This document shows, in pieces, positions 33,715 to 47,688 of a stretch of DNA of 64,000 bases; position 1 is the first letter of the stretch; every line of letters begins with the position of its first letter. This DNA is from Iris pallida (taxonomy: Eukaryota > Streptophyta > Magnoliopsida > Asparagales > Iridaceae), in assembly GCA_029216955.1 (NCBI GenBank), contig JANAVB010029819.1, positions 36,444,831 through 36,508,830 on the forward strand. Direction: 5' to 3'. A program made the translations under genes and the position numbers. The notes beneath the pieces are model-generated. The model worked only from the letters and a program-made list of their open reading frames with translations. It was not told the origin of the DNA and did not search any database.

Positions 33715-35293
33715 TAATGGCCGACACAATACCTCCCTCGTAAGAATCTTCCAACTCTTAGGCAAGGGCGAGATGGCTACTCTATGCATTGCTACAAAAC
33801 TATTAGATATGAAAGACAAAGTGGCCCCCGAATCAACTAGTGCAACGGTAGGTATAGATGCAACTAAGATAGATAGTACCTATAATCGCCATGCCCTCAG
33901 GCTCCTCCTTAGCTGGTAATATGGAAAAGGCCTGACCATGCCTCTGTACTCCATTCTGCTACCTAGCTCTCTCGTACTATGCCTCCTGATTGTCTAGGGG
34001 TGGTCCCTTATGATATCCTCCAGGTGATGGTAGCCTCAAAACTTTAGTCGCCTAAGCAGGTGGTCTGGGCCCAGGTAGTGCTGGCTTCTAATCTGTCGAT
34101 CGTGCTTCGTCCTAATGTCATAGAAAGTCGCTAGCTTGGTGCTGGCTCGAACCACACCACAAGCATTGTCCCGACTTCCTTCGGCACTCTCTAAAAATAT
34201 CCCTTCTTGCCACAATAATAGCAAGTCAAAAGATTCTTTGCTGGGTATGGGGTGACCCGTTGTTGATCAAGTCCTCATAGTCATCGTATAGGTCCTCCTT
34301 GGTGTCCCTTGGCTGGTGTTGCGATAGTAGGGAACCTTAGGAGCTCTGGGTCTTTGTTGATAGCTTCCTGGAGTCGGACATCTGTTAGTACCTCGGCATA
34401 TGAAACTCTAGAATGTGTTGTAGTGTACATCTTAAACTCCTTCCTCAACCCATGATGAAGTCTCTGCGTCTTCTCCATATCAATCGGTATCAGGATGGTA
34501 CCTAAGCGACTAAGGTCACTGAACTCAGCATCATACTCGTCTACGACCATGTTTCCTCATTCGAAATAGAGGAACTGATCGTAGAGAGCGTCTCTAACTG
34601 TAGCGGGGAAGTATTTCACCTTAAAATATGCCAAGAACTACTTCTAAGTCTGGCCTCTACCGATATCTTGTTCGATCGACTCCCACCAATGATGTGCATT
34701 CCATTTGAGCTGGATCCAAGCGGCTGTCATCTATAAGTCTGCTGGCAGCTGTCAAGAATCTAGGAGCTTCACTGTGCTGATCATCCAATCGGTGGTCTCC
34801 TCCGGTGTCTTCTTGCCTTCAAATGACTTCAGGTTCATCTGTCGATATCTATGAATAGTGCCTACTGCCTAAGCGGGTGCCGGTACTAGTACATGTACCG
34901 GTGTAGGGGCTGGTGCTGCCAACCTCTCCATAACCATCACAAGTTATGCCTTATGGCCTCGGTCTGCTGTATCATGGTATGCAAGAATTGAAACATCTGA
35001 GCCTAGCCATCCAACTGGAGCATCTAAGGCATCGATCCATAAGCTGGCTGCTGCGGGTATGCTCCATATGGCATCTGATGCAGGAAAGGAGACGATGGAG
35101 GCAACGGATCCTTCTGTTGTGTCTGGGTCTGTGAGGTCTAACCCTCATGCTACGTCGTAGTCGGAGGTGGTATGAAACCCTACTGGACTTGTTGGATTTG
35201 CCAGAACATCTCCAGGAGTCGGGTTCCTAGTATCACTGGATTTCTGTCATCGCTAGAAGTAGTATCGTTGGTCAGGTTGGCTTCGAAAGCCAT
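33715..35293 (-). pseudogene. gag: gag and protease start of an E2-like element (E7)
   Basis: Read leftward from ATG at 35293: an N-terminus starting MAFEANLTN, then a Gln/Pro-rich region. The gag core is clearest at 34281-34550 (YDAEFSDLSRLG, MYTTTHSRVSYAEVL), matching the E2 gag core. A zinc-knuckle remnant YYCGKKGYF...REC lies near 34215-34180, and a protease start VALVDSGATLSFI near 33800-33850. The frame is broken by many stops. At least four in the N-terminal part are TAG between residues where Gln fits the Gln-rich context, plus a frameshift near 34950. Nothing of RT, RNase H or integrase follows to the left, so the element was truncated there. Confidence 0.82.
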
Positions 35294-35379
35294 GTATCCA
35301 CGACAATCTCATCAACAGAACAACAATAGCGACACAAAACAAAAATAAAGATGTCTTACTAAAACAGAAATAATTCTGA

Positions 35380-37560
35380 ATATCCAATACAAATGATCGA
35401 TCTGAAAATAGTCAAATAGTTTAGTGGAAATATATCCACGGAAAGGAAAATACAATGTTGGAAATAATAAAAAAAGTACTATCTAGGACATAGGCTAACT
35501 AGATAATATGTCCATGACTCTAAGCAATCTTCTTGCCCCTGTATCAGGGAAATTTCTCTAGCAAAACCTCTAAGTCCTCAGTAAGATAACTTGTCTCTAT
35601 CCCTGGTCCATAGACAGTAGGATACAAGTCCTCGTCCGATTCTGGAAAAGGACCAGGTCCTTAGAGAGACGTAACAAGATACAAAAAAATATACCATATA
35701 TGAACTGAATAAATAAATAAATAAATAATAGGGCTCGCTAACCATCTATGTGTATGCAAGTGAAAGACGACATTGGTACGTATGAGTAGGTAAAGGAGTA
35801 AAGCATAGCATCCGCTAGTGTCTTATGTTTATACTAGCATATCTCCCGACCATTTCTGAGGAACAGTCAGGGCCGATGTCGGATATATCCACTAGCAATA
35901 CACCCATAACCGAAAAACCATAAACCCATAACTGAGCAACCATAAGGCTAATGAATGTCTGTCTCATACGCCTACTAATAGTCTTTCCCGTCCATGAATT
36001 ATACTAGTCATATCCATGACTCGAACAACCCATATCTCAATGCAAGTCACTAACTAGACTCACTATAATCGATATATGAAACGACACATGAACCTTCCAT
36101 ACCGGTAGCGAGCCGGATGCATAAGCTCAAGCTGACACAATGGAATCTCACTCATAGGTGTCGTGTATGGTACGTGACAAGGCATAGAAGTTATTTGAGA
36201 ATAACTTCATTACTACCCGGAACATCTCCTACACACTAAGTCATACACACGCACACATATATCGATGACACCAGCGAAGGAATCCAAGTCATACTCGGAT
36301 GCACCCACTAAAAAATAACACTATAAAACACAAGCACAATTATAAATTTAAATAGTGCAAGTGTGGCAAGGTATCTTGTCTGGAATAACGAAAACAGTGT
36401 AAAGCAATTGTTCGGCTCCAACCTCTGCAGTCAATCGATCACGAACTCCTAAAATATAAAAAAACTAAAATCAATAGTAATTCTATACTACAAAACTATC
36501 ATATATACATACTATTTATATACTCCATTACATATACTAACTAACTATTATATGACTACATATAATGTACCCTAAACATATAGTATCATGATAACATAAG
36601 TTAATATTTGATAATATAAAATAATCATTTTAAATTATAAAATAATTAAATAAACATCTCTGGAAAATTAATTTATATATTTTTAGGAAAAAACAAAGCT
36701 ACGAAGTTTAGATATTAACTAGCAACACAATTTGCCAACTTGTTGGGTAGATTCGGAACAAAACAACCACAGAAAATATAAAGTTTAAATTCTAAAATAA
36801 ATCAAAATAATATGAAAAATATCATCATTTAATGTAAAAAGAATACATAACAATAATCACACATGAATTCCATGAAGTTTAGTGATCAAAAGACTTTGCT
36901 AGATCGATGGATTTCTCGGCTCAAAATTTTGTACTTGAATATGATTGAGCAAACATATGAAAAACCCCCACAAATACCAATAATGAGAATTATGAGATAT
37001 AGAGGGGGATGTTAGGGACATTACTAATAATTCATTTGAGGTCGAAAAGCCTCACAAGTCTCCGAAAACTTTTGCACACCGAAATTGGTTCAGTCTGGAC
37101 CAATATTCATGCAACAGATGCTATGGACAAATGGTGCAAAATCACGTGAGTTGGCAATTGGAGATGAAAGTAGACACGTCGAGATACATGTTATAGTTGG
37201 TTTCAAGACATAAGGATAATTAAAAATATATGAAATACAACATAGAAGACAACAAACCTGCTGCTAAATTCAGAATTACTTCGGCAAAGAGAAAACCACT
37301 TTAGTGGCTTGTGCCGCTTACCGAAGTCCACGAGATGGCTTGGGTGGCAGATAAGATGGTATAGGAAGGTCTCAGAGTGGCGTGCATGATGGTGAAGTCA
37401 AAATGTTAGATTTGGGGGTGTTTGGTGATGTCGGCCTAGGGAGGGGTGTGCTTGGGTCGGCTGGGTTGGGCGTCAAGTTTTAAAGGAATAGGGAGAGGGC
37501 CGGCATCAATGAGGGATTAAAATATAGGTTTTTGAGGGTTTATATTCTAGGGTTTGATAG
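35380..37560 (-). repeat. Degenerate LTR of E7, minus strand
   Basis: On the minus strand TGTATCTTGTTACGTCTC...AAGGACCTGG (near 35690-35650) matches 8138-8165 of the E2 LTR. A CCAGACAAGATACCTTGCC match lies near 36388-36370, and a segment with GGTCCAGACTGAACCAA lies near 37107-37090. It lies directly upstream of the E7 gag, as a 5' LTR should. Ends could not be fixed. Confidence 0.55.
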
Positions 37561-38790
37561 GTGGAGGTTTAGGAAAGGTTTGGTTTAATTTGGTTGTGCA
37601 ACTTGCAAGTTATGCATAGGTGCATCTAAAAGATTAAGAGAATTTCCTAATTTAGAAATGTAAATATTGAGTTTGCATACAATGAATCTAAACACATGTG
37701 GATGCCATTTAATTGATAAAAAAAAAATCAAATATGGGTCTATTGAGTTATGGCAACCTAGGATATGCTCCACTAAGCTAGTTGGACTAGGGTTAGGTCA
37801 AAACAATTTACCGAGTCGAAATAGACTCTCAAAGTCCAATAATTGGATTTTGTGTGCCATTTGAAAATAAATATAGTACATGGGAACTCGATTGAGTGGA
37901 AAGCCTTTGGCATGTGTGTAGTAGGCTCAAAATAGGTCAAAAAACATATATTAGGTCAAATAGTTTGGATCGATGTTAAGTCCTAAAATTAAATTGGAAA
38001 ATGCTATGAGATTACGGTAGATAATAAAAATGGCCAAATTGACCTGAAAGTTGTGCAGTAAAAATAGAGTACAAGGGAACATGTTTGAATGAAATATGAT
38101 ATATCAAAGTAAATATGGACTTGTCTAGATCAAGTCATATGAAAGTTGTTTCAAGAAATTGGCATTTCGTTTGCTCCTAAAATCAAAGCTACGAAAAGAG
38201 TATTTATTAATCAAAATTTAAAAAATATCCATATAATAAATATATTATATAAAATTCCAAAAATAACCCTAGATAATTTATATGGCTTACACAAATACTT
38301 CTTCTTGTAATCTATTTTTATTATGCAATATTCGGGTCAAAAGTGCCAATTCTATCACCTACCGTATTACCGTTGCCCGTTTCAATTGAAATTGGAGACC
38401 CAACCTCGATTCAAATTCAACCCCAATATATGATTATGATATACTCTGAGCCTACTACACACATTTCACATGTGTTCCACTCAATTGAATTCCGATGTGC
38501 TACATATACACAAAAGTCACAAAAAGACGTACTTTTGGGCTTTCGGAACCCAAGTAGCCACATCGACCCGAAACTAACCAAACTAGAAGTGGTAGGCCTA
38601 TTCTAGGTTGCCCTAACCTAATGTGACCATCCTAGATTAATATTTATCACTTTTCGTTCTGCCAATATAGATTAAAAATAAAGATTACATCAACTATAAA
38701 ACCATTTTCCTAAAATGGATCCATTAAATCTTCCAAAGATTCAGTCAATCATATATTTTGATGTGGAGTCCTTAAATACATCAAAACCTG
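37561..38790. other. Gene-free AT-rich stretch
   Basis: No reading frame with recognisable protein, no tandem repeat and no clear LTR edge. It separates two LTR-like segments of opposite orientation. Confidence 0.5.
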
Positions 38791-39500
38791 CCAAATCCAC
38801 CTTTTTCATCCCATAATCCTCTCCCCTACCTTCCCTTATATATAAACCCACATATATAGCCGGCCAACCCCATTAGACCCTAGCAAAACCGGAACTGCTC
38901 CTAGCCTTGGCCGCTAACAACACCTTGGTGTGTACAACAATTTGTGCCTCTTTTTCGCACTTCCAGCCCAACCAACACCTCTAAAATGACCCTAAGACAT
39001 ATCCCTTCAATCCTGCTAAGCCCCCAAAGAACTAAAACTGTTCGTTTGGCCCATGGAGGACCAAACTTGGGCACCAACTTCAGCCAACTTTAGAAATCTG
39101 AACAACAGGTTAGTCATAATCTAACCCTTGTTTTGTGATTTTTATTGATCAAACCTCCAGAAAACCAAGTCTAACATGTACCACTATGTGTCCTCTATCA
39201 TCTCTAATTTTCATATCACGTGGATCACAACGGTTTGTCTGTTGCGAACATTTTATGAAAGTTGGTCCAGACTGAACCAGTTTTTGTGCATCGTTGTTTA
39301 CACCACCTTATCATGTGCCACGACAACAAATAATTATTTGATAATGTCCCTAACACATCCTTCTATTCAACCAATATGCTATATTTTGTTCTCATTGAGT
39401 TTTATGCATGTTTGTACATCCATCTTCATAGGACAACTCATCGAACACTAGAAAACTTAGGAAATCAACTTGTAACTTTGCCATGTGATACTACCACCTC
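38791..39500 (+). repeat. LTR fragment, plus orientation
   Basis: A TATA box TATATAAACCC near 38840 is followed by AAACC-rich sequence, as at 14253. The segment at 39225-39290 (TGGTCCAGACTGAACCAG) is the inverted counterpart of 37180-37080. It is probably a plus-strand LTR of the E2/E7 family, with no coding part attached. Confidence 0.5.
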
Positions 39501-39895
39501 GACCTATTAATTCTCCCTGACATAAATCATGTTTTCTATGTTAGAGACCTCTTAAATTCATCTTTTTAGTATTTATTCCGGAATGTAAAGTCATATTTTA
39601 TTGTGTGTTAATTTGTTCCAATCAACCGAATGAAGGACATGTTGTACAAGACCATAGCAATAGTTACCATAGTTGAAGCCCATAAAGATTCTTAATTATA
39701 GATATTTTAACTAGTATTTCTAGAATTATTAAATTATATTTATTGTATATATTTTATGGTAGCATAAAGGTGTAGTTTAATACCAACATAGAATATGCCA
39801 ACTTGAGCCTAAAACTAGACTAGTTGTCATGTGACCTAATTTTAACCATAGATGACTATGAAATAATTATGGTGTATCATACCTTAGTATGGTAG

Positions 39896-40660
39896 CTAAC
39901 CAGTAGTATCATATGTTCGTAGGAGTTCATGGCGATGCGACTGGGATTGCCGAAGCATGACTTTTGTACGCTCGATTGAAAGATTCAGGCAAGTGATCAT
40001 CTTTGGTAAGACAAAAGGAATCTCAAAATCAAGATGATACATAGCAGAGAGTTCTAAATAAGTGATTTCATCATTGAATGTTTGTTTGGGAATGATAACT
40101 GAAAATACCATTCGATGCAAATCACAGAAATAGTCATTCATATGTTTTGGTCGAAAGTGACATTTCGGAGGAGAATTGGGTTCACATAACGAGTCACATA
40201 ATGAGTCTAAAGTCAAAAGAGCCAAAAATTGAATTTTGGTGATGCTCACAAGTGCTTCCCATCATTGGGAATACGAAGCATAAGCATTAAATCCTCAGCA
40301 TCAAATTCAATTGCTATGCCACCAACTCTAAAATGAACTGTGTCGTTTGTGACCGTGAGATTGCAATAGAACACATGGATTGCATTCATATAAATGGAAT
40401 ATCTAGATGCACTAATTCATCAAAACCAAAGTTTTGAAATACCGATAAATAGTTTGAAAACAAAGTAAAATTGATAGGACTTCCCGGACAAATTGTCCGT
40501 TCGATAAAATCGACGAACCATTCATTTGAAGCTTATAAGGAGACAAATATGAATTCATCAAAATTGTCACCTTCCGGTATCAGGACTGAAAAGTGAGAAA
40601 GAAACTTCTTCTTGAATATTAGAGGAAGAAGCTTTCCCAACTTTTCATTTCTTTTTGGAA
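39896..40660 (-). pseudogene. Plant retroelement-associated ORF (gag-like), broken
   Basis: The clearest open part is 39896-40249 (117 codons). Reading upstream on the minus strand through stops and frame changes gives NEWFVDFIERTICPGSPIN, NAIHVFYCNLTV and HFRVGGIAIEFDAEDLMLML. This pattern (short basic start, FYxNL, then VxGxxIxF) is typical of the putative plant transposon protein found at the start of Tat- and Athila-like elements. The role is unknown, probably gag-like. At least three stops or shifts. Assignment is by pattern memory only. Confidence 0.4.
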
Positions 40661-41344
40661 GATTGAGAAAACTTTGGTGAGATGGAAATAAAAAGTAGAG
40701 AAAAAGAGATATATATCAAAATTGAACAAGGAAAATGAAAGAGAATGTCAAAATCACCCCGAATCCAAGTTTGTAGGCTTTGGGAGGCTTGGAGGAAGTC
40801 GAATAGGGTTTGAAGGGTTAGGGTTTCAATGTGGTGGATGTTGTGATGAGGAAAAAGATGGAGAATAGAGGGTTTTAATAAGAGTTCCGAACTGTCCATC
40901 TTCTGTTATGGAATTAGCCTACCCGAGTTCGGCCCGAGTTCGTATAGAGATCAGTTCGAGCTTGGTTTCTAGGTACAAAGAATAGAATTGGGCAATTTGT
41001 GATACATTATTTAACACGTATAAGAAATAGTAATTTGAAATATTTTGTTGAGGAAAAATAATTTGTATTTATTAACTATAATGCAAAAAAATATATCAAA
41101 TATTTCGGGTTAGCTGTAGGGGTCGAATCCCAACTAGCGGTAGTCCGAAGAAACTTGGCACCGTGTCGCTTAGGCTTTTCGTCTTGTTGTCAAAAGGGCC
41201 CTTTTGGCTTATATCCAAAATACTTGACATGACTTGGCTCCGATGCTAAAGGCACAAGCTCCCCGTGTGAGGTCCACTGATAGTAGTTTGGCGTGAGATC
41301 GCTCGAGTATAAATGAAATATCACATCAACTTTTAGATGATATT
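40661..41344. other. Possible leader of the 39896-40660 ORF; otherwise nothing
   Basis: On the minus strand 40900-40660 is CT- and AACCCT-rich, like a retroelement leader. At 40920-40945 the words CCCGAGTTCGG / CCCGAGTTCG appear; their reverse complements (CCGAACTCGG) occur at 32880-32900. No gene. Confidence 0.35.
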
Positions 41345-42407
41345 TGTAATGCCCAAGTCCCAAAAAACGTAGGATTAGAAGTACGTAAACATACCAGCTA
41401 CGTATCCAACGGACTCCAGCCTAATTAGAATACGTATAAGCTGTCTTAGTTTTTCAAAATCTATCTATCAGATCAACTATCATATATCTCAATAACACGG
41501 GATAAAAAAATATCAAGAACAAACAATATATGTCATGGTCTGCAGCCCATTAACATATACATTTGAATAGACCCGAAGAACAAAATAGGTCTATAAAACT
41601 AGGCTAATAAACAGAAAGCAAGTAAATGATATAAATATAAGATTATTAGAAAATACCTGAATCGAAAATAGTAACACCATCGTGATCAGCGAACTAACTC
41701 TGTATAATCGACTACCTAGAGAGATCAACCGGTCCTCAAGGGACATAGTAAGGTACAAAAATATTATGCCAAAGTAACAGTTAAGAAAGTACAAATACTA
41801 TAGGATAACTACAACAACCATCTAAGTGAATACACATGAGAGCACTATCCGGATATCAGGCTTCGGTCACTTAGTGCTCACAAGTTCCTCATCAAGACCA
41901 TCGTCTATGGTACTCTGTCATGGGACCAAGAGCATACGTATTCGTAACACCAAAGCTCTGCTATAGAGACAATGGTAAACGAGTAAGGTAACAACCAAGT
42001 CGCGACTCTAGAGACGAGGTTAAACGTGTCAAGGTATCCTGATATTACGGTAATATTCTTTCCACCCCATAGTCTAGATCTATCAAGCCAAGTCATGTCA
42101 AGTATCGCCTCAATAACAACTATCAAATCTTGTATCCTGTCATAGAGTCCACAAACATGAATATCTCACAGAAGACTCTGTATCATGATTATGTCAGTGT
42201 CCAACGATCTAGTTAAATATAACATGAATAGAAATACAATCTCGTGTCTAGTGTCAATACCCAATGTCTAAATACCAACATCGGCACCCGAATATAATTC
42301 AGACGCTAAGTATCAACTAAGATCCTACATCCACAATATCTAGAACTAAGAAATAAATGTACAACAAGGCCATCACGTATGATGTTTCTAGAAAGCTAAA
42401 TTTTTAG
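41345..42407 (-). repeat. E2-type LTR, 3' part, minus strand, truncated
   Basis: Starts TGTAATGCCCAAGTCCC, the reverse complement of an LTR end like that at 16645-16664, with CCTACG, GTACGT and CAGC(T/C) words following in matching order. A stretch near 41740-41690 (minus strand) still aligns with the 8130-8190 part of the E2 LTR. It stops where CACTA homology begins at 42408, so it marks the junction that removed the left end of the CACTA element. Confidence 0.65.
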
Positions 42408-43960
42408 ATGAGGGCAACACTTATGTGGACCATCAACGACTTTCCATTTGAAATACGAAAAAAAAATCGTGCTTTTTCGATTGCTATCGACCGTTCCTGT
42501 CGAAGGATCATCTGTTACGAAGGAACAGAGATGCTTTCCATGTCAACGTTATGAAGAAGGCCAATCCACCACCAGGGTGGCCTGGAGATACAATATGAGA
42601 GGAGGTCAAATATTTTCCAAGTACTATCGATGAGCCTACAAAGGGGTACAAGTGTTATGTATTTGGTCACACTCATAACTGGACAAAGAAGAGTATATTC
42701 TGGGACCTGCCATATTGGAGCACCAATCTGATCAATCATAACATTGATGTCATACATATCGAGAAAAATGTGTTTGACAACATAATTATTACTGTGATGG
42801 ACGTAAAGAAAAAGATGAAAGACAATCCCGAGGCCAGGTTGGACTTAAAAGATATATTAAGACGTCTTGCATTGCATTTGATAAATGAAGGCAATGGAAA
42901 GTATAAGCAGCCTAAGACAACTTTTCACTAGACAATGAGGATAAAAGGAAACTTTGTAGGTGGATTCAGGACCTAAAATTTTTAGATGGGTGCGTGTCGA
43001 ATCTGAGAAGATGCGTTGACCCGATGGAGAACAAACTGACGGGTATGAAAAGTCATGATTGGCACGTATTTAAGGAAAGGTTAATTCCGATTGTATTAAA
43101 GGAATTCTTACCACATGTTATTTGGGATCTATTGACAAAGCTTAGCAAATTCTTTAAAGATCTTTATTCTACTACGTTGCTCGTTGATCACCTAAAATAC
43201 CAAGAGAAGGACATTACGGTAACACTGTGTAAGCTTGAGTGGGTGTTTCCTCCTGGATTCTTTGACTCCATGGAGCATTTGCCAATTTATCTTTTCTATG
43301 AGGCACGTTTTGGTGGGCCCATTGGTTATCGGTGGATATACCCATTCGAACGGCATCTGAACCACCTAAAGAGGAAGGTAAAAAATATGGCACTGGTCGA
43401 GGGTTCTAATTGTGAAGCCTATATTTTTGAGGAGATTATAAACTTTTGTTCGATGTATTTCAGGCCTCATGTTGCTACTAATAGAATGAGAGCTCCGAGA
43501 AACGATGATGGATATAGAAAATCTAATGATGCAATACTGCATGCCTTCAATGCTTCTGGAAAGCCTTTAGGAAAAATGAAGAAGAGATATCTGAATGACG
43601 ATGAACTAAGGGCTGCTCAGTTGTAAATATTACTCAACTGCTACGAGGATGAAGTGGAAAAACTAGAAGGATAAGTAATTAATATGTCCACGTTCACATC
43701 ATCTAAATATAATACTATATATTATAATAATTATACTGATTAACTGATGTTTTATGATTTTTAGCACATTAATGATGAAGTGAGGTCGAGTAGACCATAC
43801 ATAATAGATGAAAAAATAGAATAGGAAATGAGACATCATTTTTCTTCTTGGTTGAGTGCATATATAAAGACCTCTTCGCCTTAGTTTTTGTATATGCACC
43901 AGCACAATAAATAACGGAACGTTGAACTTAATTTCGTATATTTTGGTATTTACGTCGATC
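42408..43960 (+). pseudogene. CACTA transposase (TNP2 end and DUF4218 region)
   Basis: Begins mid-protein with MRATLMWTINDFP, a conserved TNP2 phrase. After frame changes come NWTKKSIFWDLPYW, NIDVIHIEKNVFDNII and RLDLKDI (42680-42870). From 42994 an open 210-codon frame reads GMKSHDWHVFKERLIPI, LEWVFPPGFFDSMEHLP, EARFGGPIGYRWIYPFER and NFCSMYF, the DUF4218 region that follows TNP2 in plant CACTA elements. Coding-like sequence continues past a stop at 43624 and a possible intron, with HHFSSWLSAYIKT near 43829-43867. The catalytic N-terminal half is missing, cut at 42408. Not functional. Confidence 0.85.
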
Positions 43961-44689
<729 letters not shown>

Positions 44690-45010
44690 CATTCATCGAT
44701 CCCAGCATCTCAACTTCTTCCTCACGTCCCTCCGAACGGCGGCGGAGGCGGCGGCAGCAGAGCCTCCCCTCCGCCGCGGAGAACCGGAACTCCAGCTTCG
44801 TCGTGAGCCTCGACCCGCAGCACGAACCGGAGCGGCCGGCGGCAGTGAGGTTACCACTGAGGATCTCTGGAAGGCATTCTTCGGTAGGAGAGAAGTCACT
44901 CGATCCTTCTCCAGGTGGTGGTCCAGTCGGATCAGTCTCCGGAAAGAAGAAGCAGCACAGGTGAAGCGACCTTCGGCCGTCGAATCTGTTGTTCGTGTTC
45001 GTGCCATTAT
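44690..45010. other. GC-rich island of unknown origin inside CACTA
   Basis: About 320 bp much richer in GC than its surroundings, with GGC/GCC triplets. It is open in more than one frame on the minus strand (for example ATG at 45007, 104 codons) and largely open on the plus strand. No family recognised. It could be a captured host exon or 5' leader, since plant CACTA elements can carry host fragments, or part of another repeat. Confidence 0.4.
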
Positions 45011-45052
45011 GGCACGGGTTATCCACTAGTATATATATCAAGTAGGGGGATT

Positions 45053-45288
<236 letters not shown>

Positions 45289-45321
45289 TTTTTTTTGGGT
45301 CATTATTTGTTATTATCGAGT

Positions 45322-47040
45322 ATGGCAGGACAACATGGAACGTACATTGGTCAGCCCTGAGCTAGAGCCTCCTCTGATAGACGGAGTGCTCCAATGGTAG
45401 CGAATACTGGTTTCGGACCCTTGTCTTCGAGCACTCTAGTATACCGACCAGTCACATCTCCGACTGCGTCGACGGTACGTGGCGATACTTCCGGGATGAG
45501 TAGTTCCAGGCATGAGACTACTTCGATGAGCAGTGTGTATCTCCTGTTGATGGCACCAAGGTGACAAAGGAACAGATGAAGGAGGACGAGCCTACTCTGT
45601 CTCTGTATCAGAGCAATTCTCCATGTCCGCCTCAAGATGAGATGGGGATCGAGATTTGGTCCGGCGGACCTACAAAGTAAGTTAATTAGTTAACATTATT
45701 TTAAGCATATATCTATATATTCATGAATACAATTATTATTGTATAGATATCATCCTGCGTCGGTACAAAGAGCACCGGGGCTACTTCTGAGGCAGAACTA
45801 TGGTGGGACTTGGATCTACTACTCAAATGCTCCTAAAGATATGAAGGCATTCTGGTTTGTCCACTTCAAAGTAATTAAAGTATATTTGCTTTTAATATCA
45901 ATTATTTTTTATGCATAATATATAACTTACTATTTTACTTCTTGTAGAAAATATATTTTTATCCACCATACCGGGCTGAGTAGATAATTTTCTGTCATTG
46001 CTGCCAAGTAGATCCATGATGTGATCGATAACCAGAAGGCTCGTTATAGCTCCAAAAAATCAATCCAAGGTTTGATCATGCCTGAGCAGGGGACTGCAAT
46101 GAGGGCTAGATTTGATGATCCTAGGTACAAGGAAAGGTCGGAGAAGGCAAATACAGCTAGAATGAGGGAAAGTGGTATGGTGGCTCGATTCCCATAACAA
46201 AACATTTTCATCGTCTGGTTTGTATTTTATTGAATATATATTATTTTAATAAAAGTAGGATAAAATATTTAATTTTAATAACAAATAAAATATTTTTAAC
46301 ATATATAGAGGGGTGAGGACGCCAATATGGTGGTCGTCTTCCTGGCCACCCATCGAAAGGACAGAAACCTCATCGATGGGAGGGCCATGTAAGTCTTACT
46401 ATGTTTTATTAAGTTTAATATAACTTAGAAAATATGCAAATAGATATCCATATAGTTAGTAATAAGTACCTTAGACATTAGCAACTACGATGATTGGATA
46501 GTAAGAAGTATGCTTATCGAGATGCATACCTTTATAGGGCGAGTATCTTAGACTACGTGAGTGGGAAACTGCTAGTGCACCTGCAAAGGAAGGGACAGGT
46601 ATTTCCTCCTAGCCCTCTCTAGCTTCGTCGGTGGATGAGCTCTGGATGACCGTCGTTGGTGGTCTTGAGAGGTGTACATACTGCGTTACGGGATCCTACA
46701 ATGCCTTTGTTGTGACATAGTCAACTAGGGCCCCCTCGACCAGTCTGCGTACTCCACATCCCTCACAGGAATTGACCTTAGTCGATGAGAGCGTTGCCTA
46801 CTAGGTTGCTGATCTAAGTGACGAGATTGCTGAGAAGTATTCTGGAACAACCCCAGTCTTAGTCGCAGATGGACGATACAATGCTCACCGCATGATTTGA
46901 AACGCTTGAACGTAGCATCACGAAGATAAGGGCTCTGAACGAAAGGACAGATCGTAGAATTACAGTGCTACAGGGGATGCAGGTGGCCATGAACGATCAA
47001 CATTTAAGGATACATGATGCAATGGCACAGAGCAGTACAA
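45322..47040 (+). pseudogene. CACTA second gene (plant Transposase_24-like)
   Basis: Possible start MAGQHGTYIGQP at 45322. Exons appear to be separated by GT-AG introns: one ends TATTGTATAG at about 45745, another runs from about 45869 (GTAATT) to 45946 (TTGTAG). Coding pieces read NYGGTWIYYSNAPKD, then RYKERSEKANTARMRESG and, after another intron, VVVFLATHRKDRNLIDGRA. The S-x-K-A-N-x-A pattern followed by F-x-A-T-H is typical of the Transposase_24 domain of the DNA-binding second protein of En/Spm-type elements, which binds subterminal repeats. TAG/TGA stops and frameshifts show it is broken. The region to 47340 has more coding-like sequence of the same kind. Confidence 0.65.
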
Positions 47041-47589
47041 GTTGGCATCTGTCATAGATTCATACAATGCCCCACTAGTAGTATTGGAGCAGATACGTCG
47101 TCATAGTCCGTCGATATTGACACCAACTCTATCGATTACACTGCCTCCTCTATTGTCATCGGTGATGCTTTCAAACGAGCAGTATGAGTTCCTTTTATCC
47201 CAGATGCGCGGTAGTGCTCCTTCTCTGATCTGTCGTAGTCCTTTATTGGACAGATTGTGTTTGGTTGTTTGTGTGTTGTCCCATTCTTGGGTCTTCATGT
47301 ATTTATTTATACTTTTAGTGATAGTATGTGATGTGATGTGCTAGCTTATTCTTGGGTCTTTATTGGACAGTATTTAATATTATGTGATATGCTAGGAACT
47401 TTATGTACTTACTTCATTATTTATATTTATAACTTTGTATGCTTTTACCGGTGTTGATTGTTCCACCAAAGGGGTCGACAAACCTAGGGAATTCAACGGA
47501 GGGTTGCTCCGTGTCTACTTCTTTATAATCTGTGATTTTATAACTGCAGGCAAATTTTAGTTGGAAACAAAAATGCTTTCTATTTGTTC

Positions 47590-47683
47590 TATTTTTTGCA
47601 GCTAGCGACGTCTAGCGATGTTCTGCGATGTCCAGCGACGTCTTGCTAACCGTGTATCAGAACGTCGCCAGCCTATATGATCG
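47590..47683. repeat. Left part of the CACTA 3' subterminal repeats
   Basis: AGCGACGTC, AGCGATGTT, GCGATGTCC, AGCGACGTC and ACGTCGCC words follow one another. These are short degenerate repeats like those at 58004-58320, typical binding sites of CACTA second proteins. E5 inserted at the end of this block. Confidence 0.7.
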
Positions 47684-47688
47684 ACGTT
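47684..47688. repeat. Target site duplication, left of E5
   Basis: ACGTT, identical to 57999-58003 on the other side of E5. Five bases is normal for Ty3-gypsy. Confidence 0.93.

Noticed and set aside
36300..36325. Left terminus of the CACTA element (CACTAAAAAATAACA near 36308)
   Set aside because: Does not match the right terminus CACTACCAAAATAAG closely, and E2-type LTR sequence lies between it and the transposase.
40645..40899. 84-codon minus-strand frame as an independent gene
   Set aside because: The sequence is CT- and AACCCT-rich like a transcript leader and precedes the broken ORF at 39896-40660. No domain.
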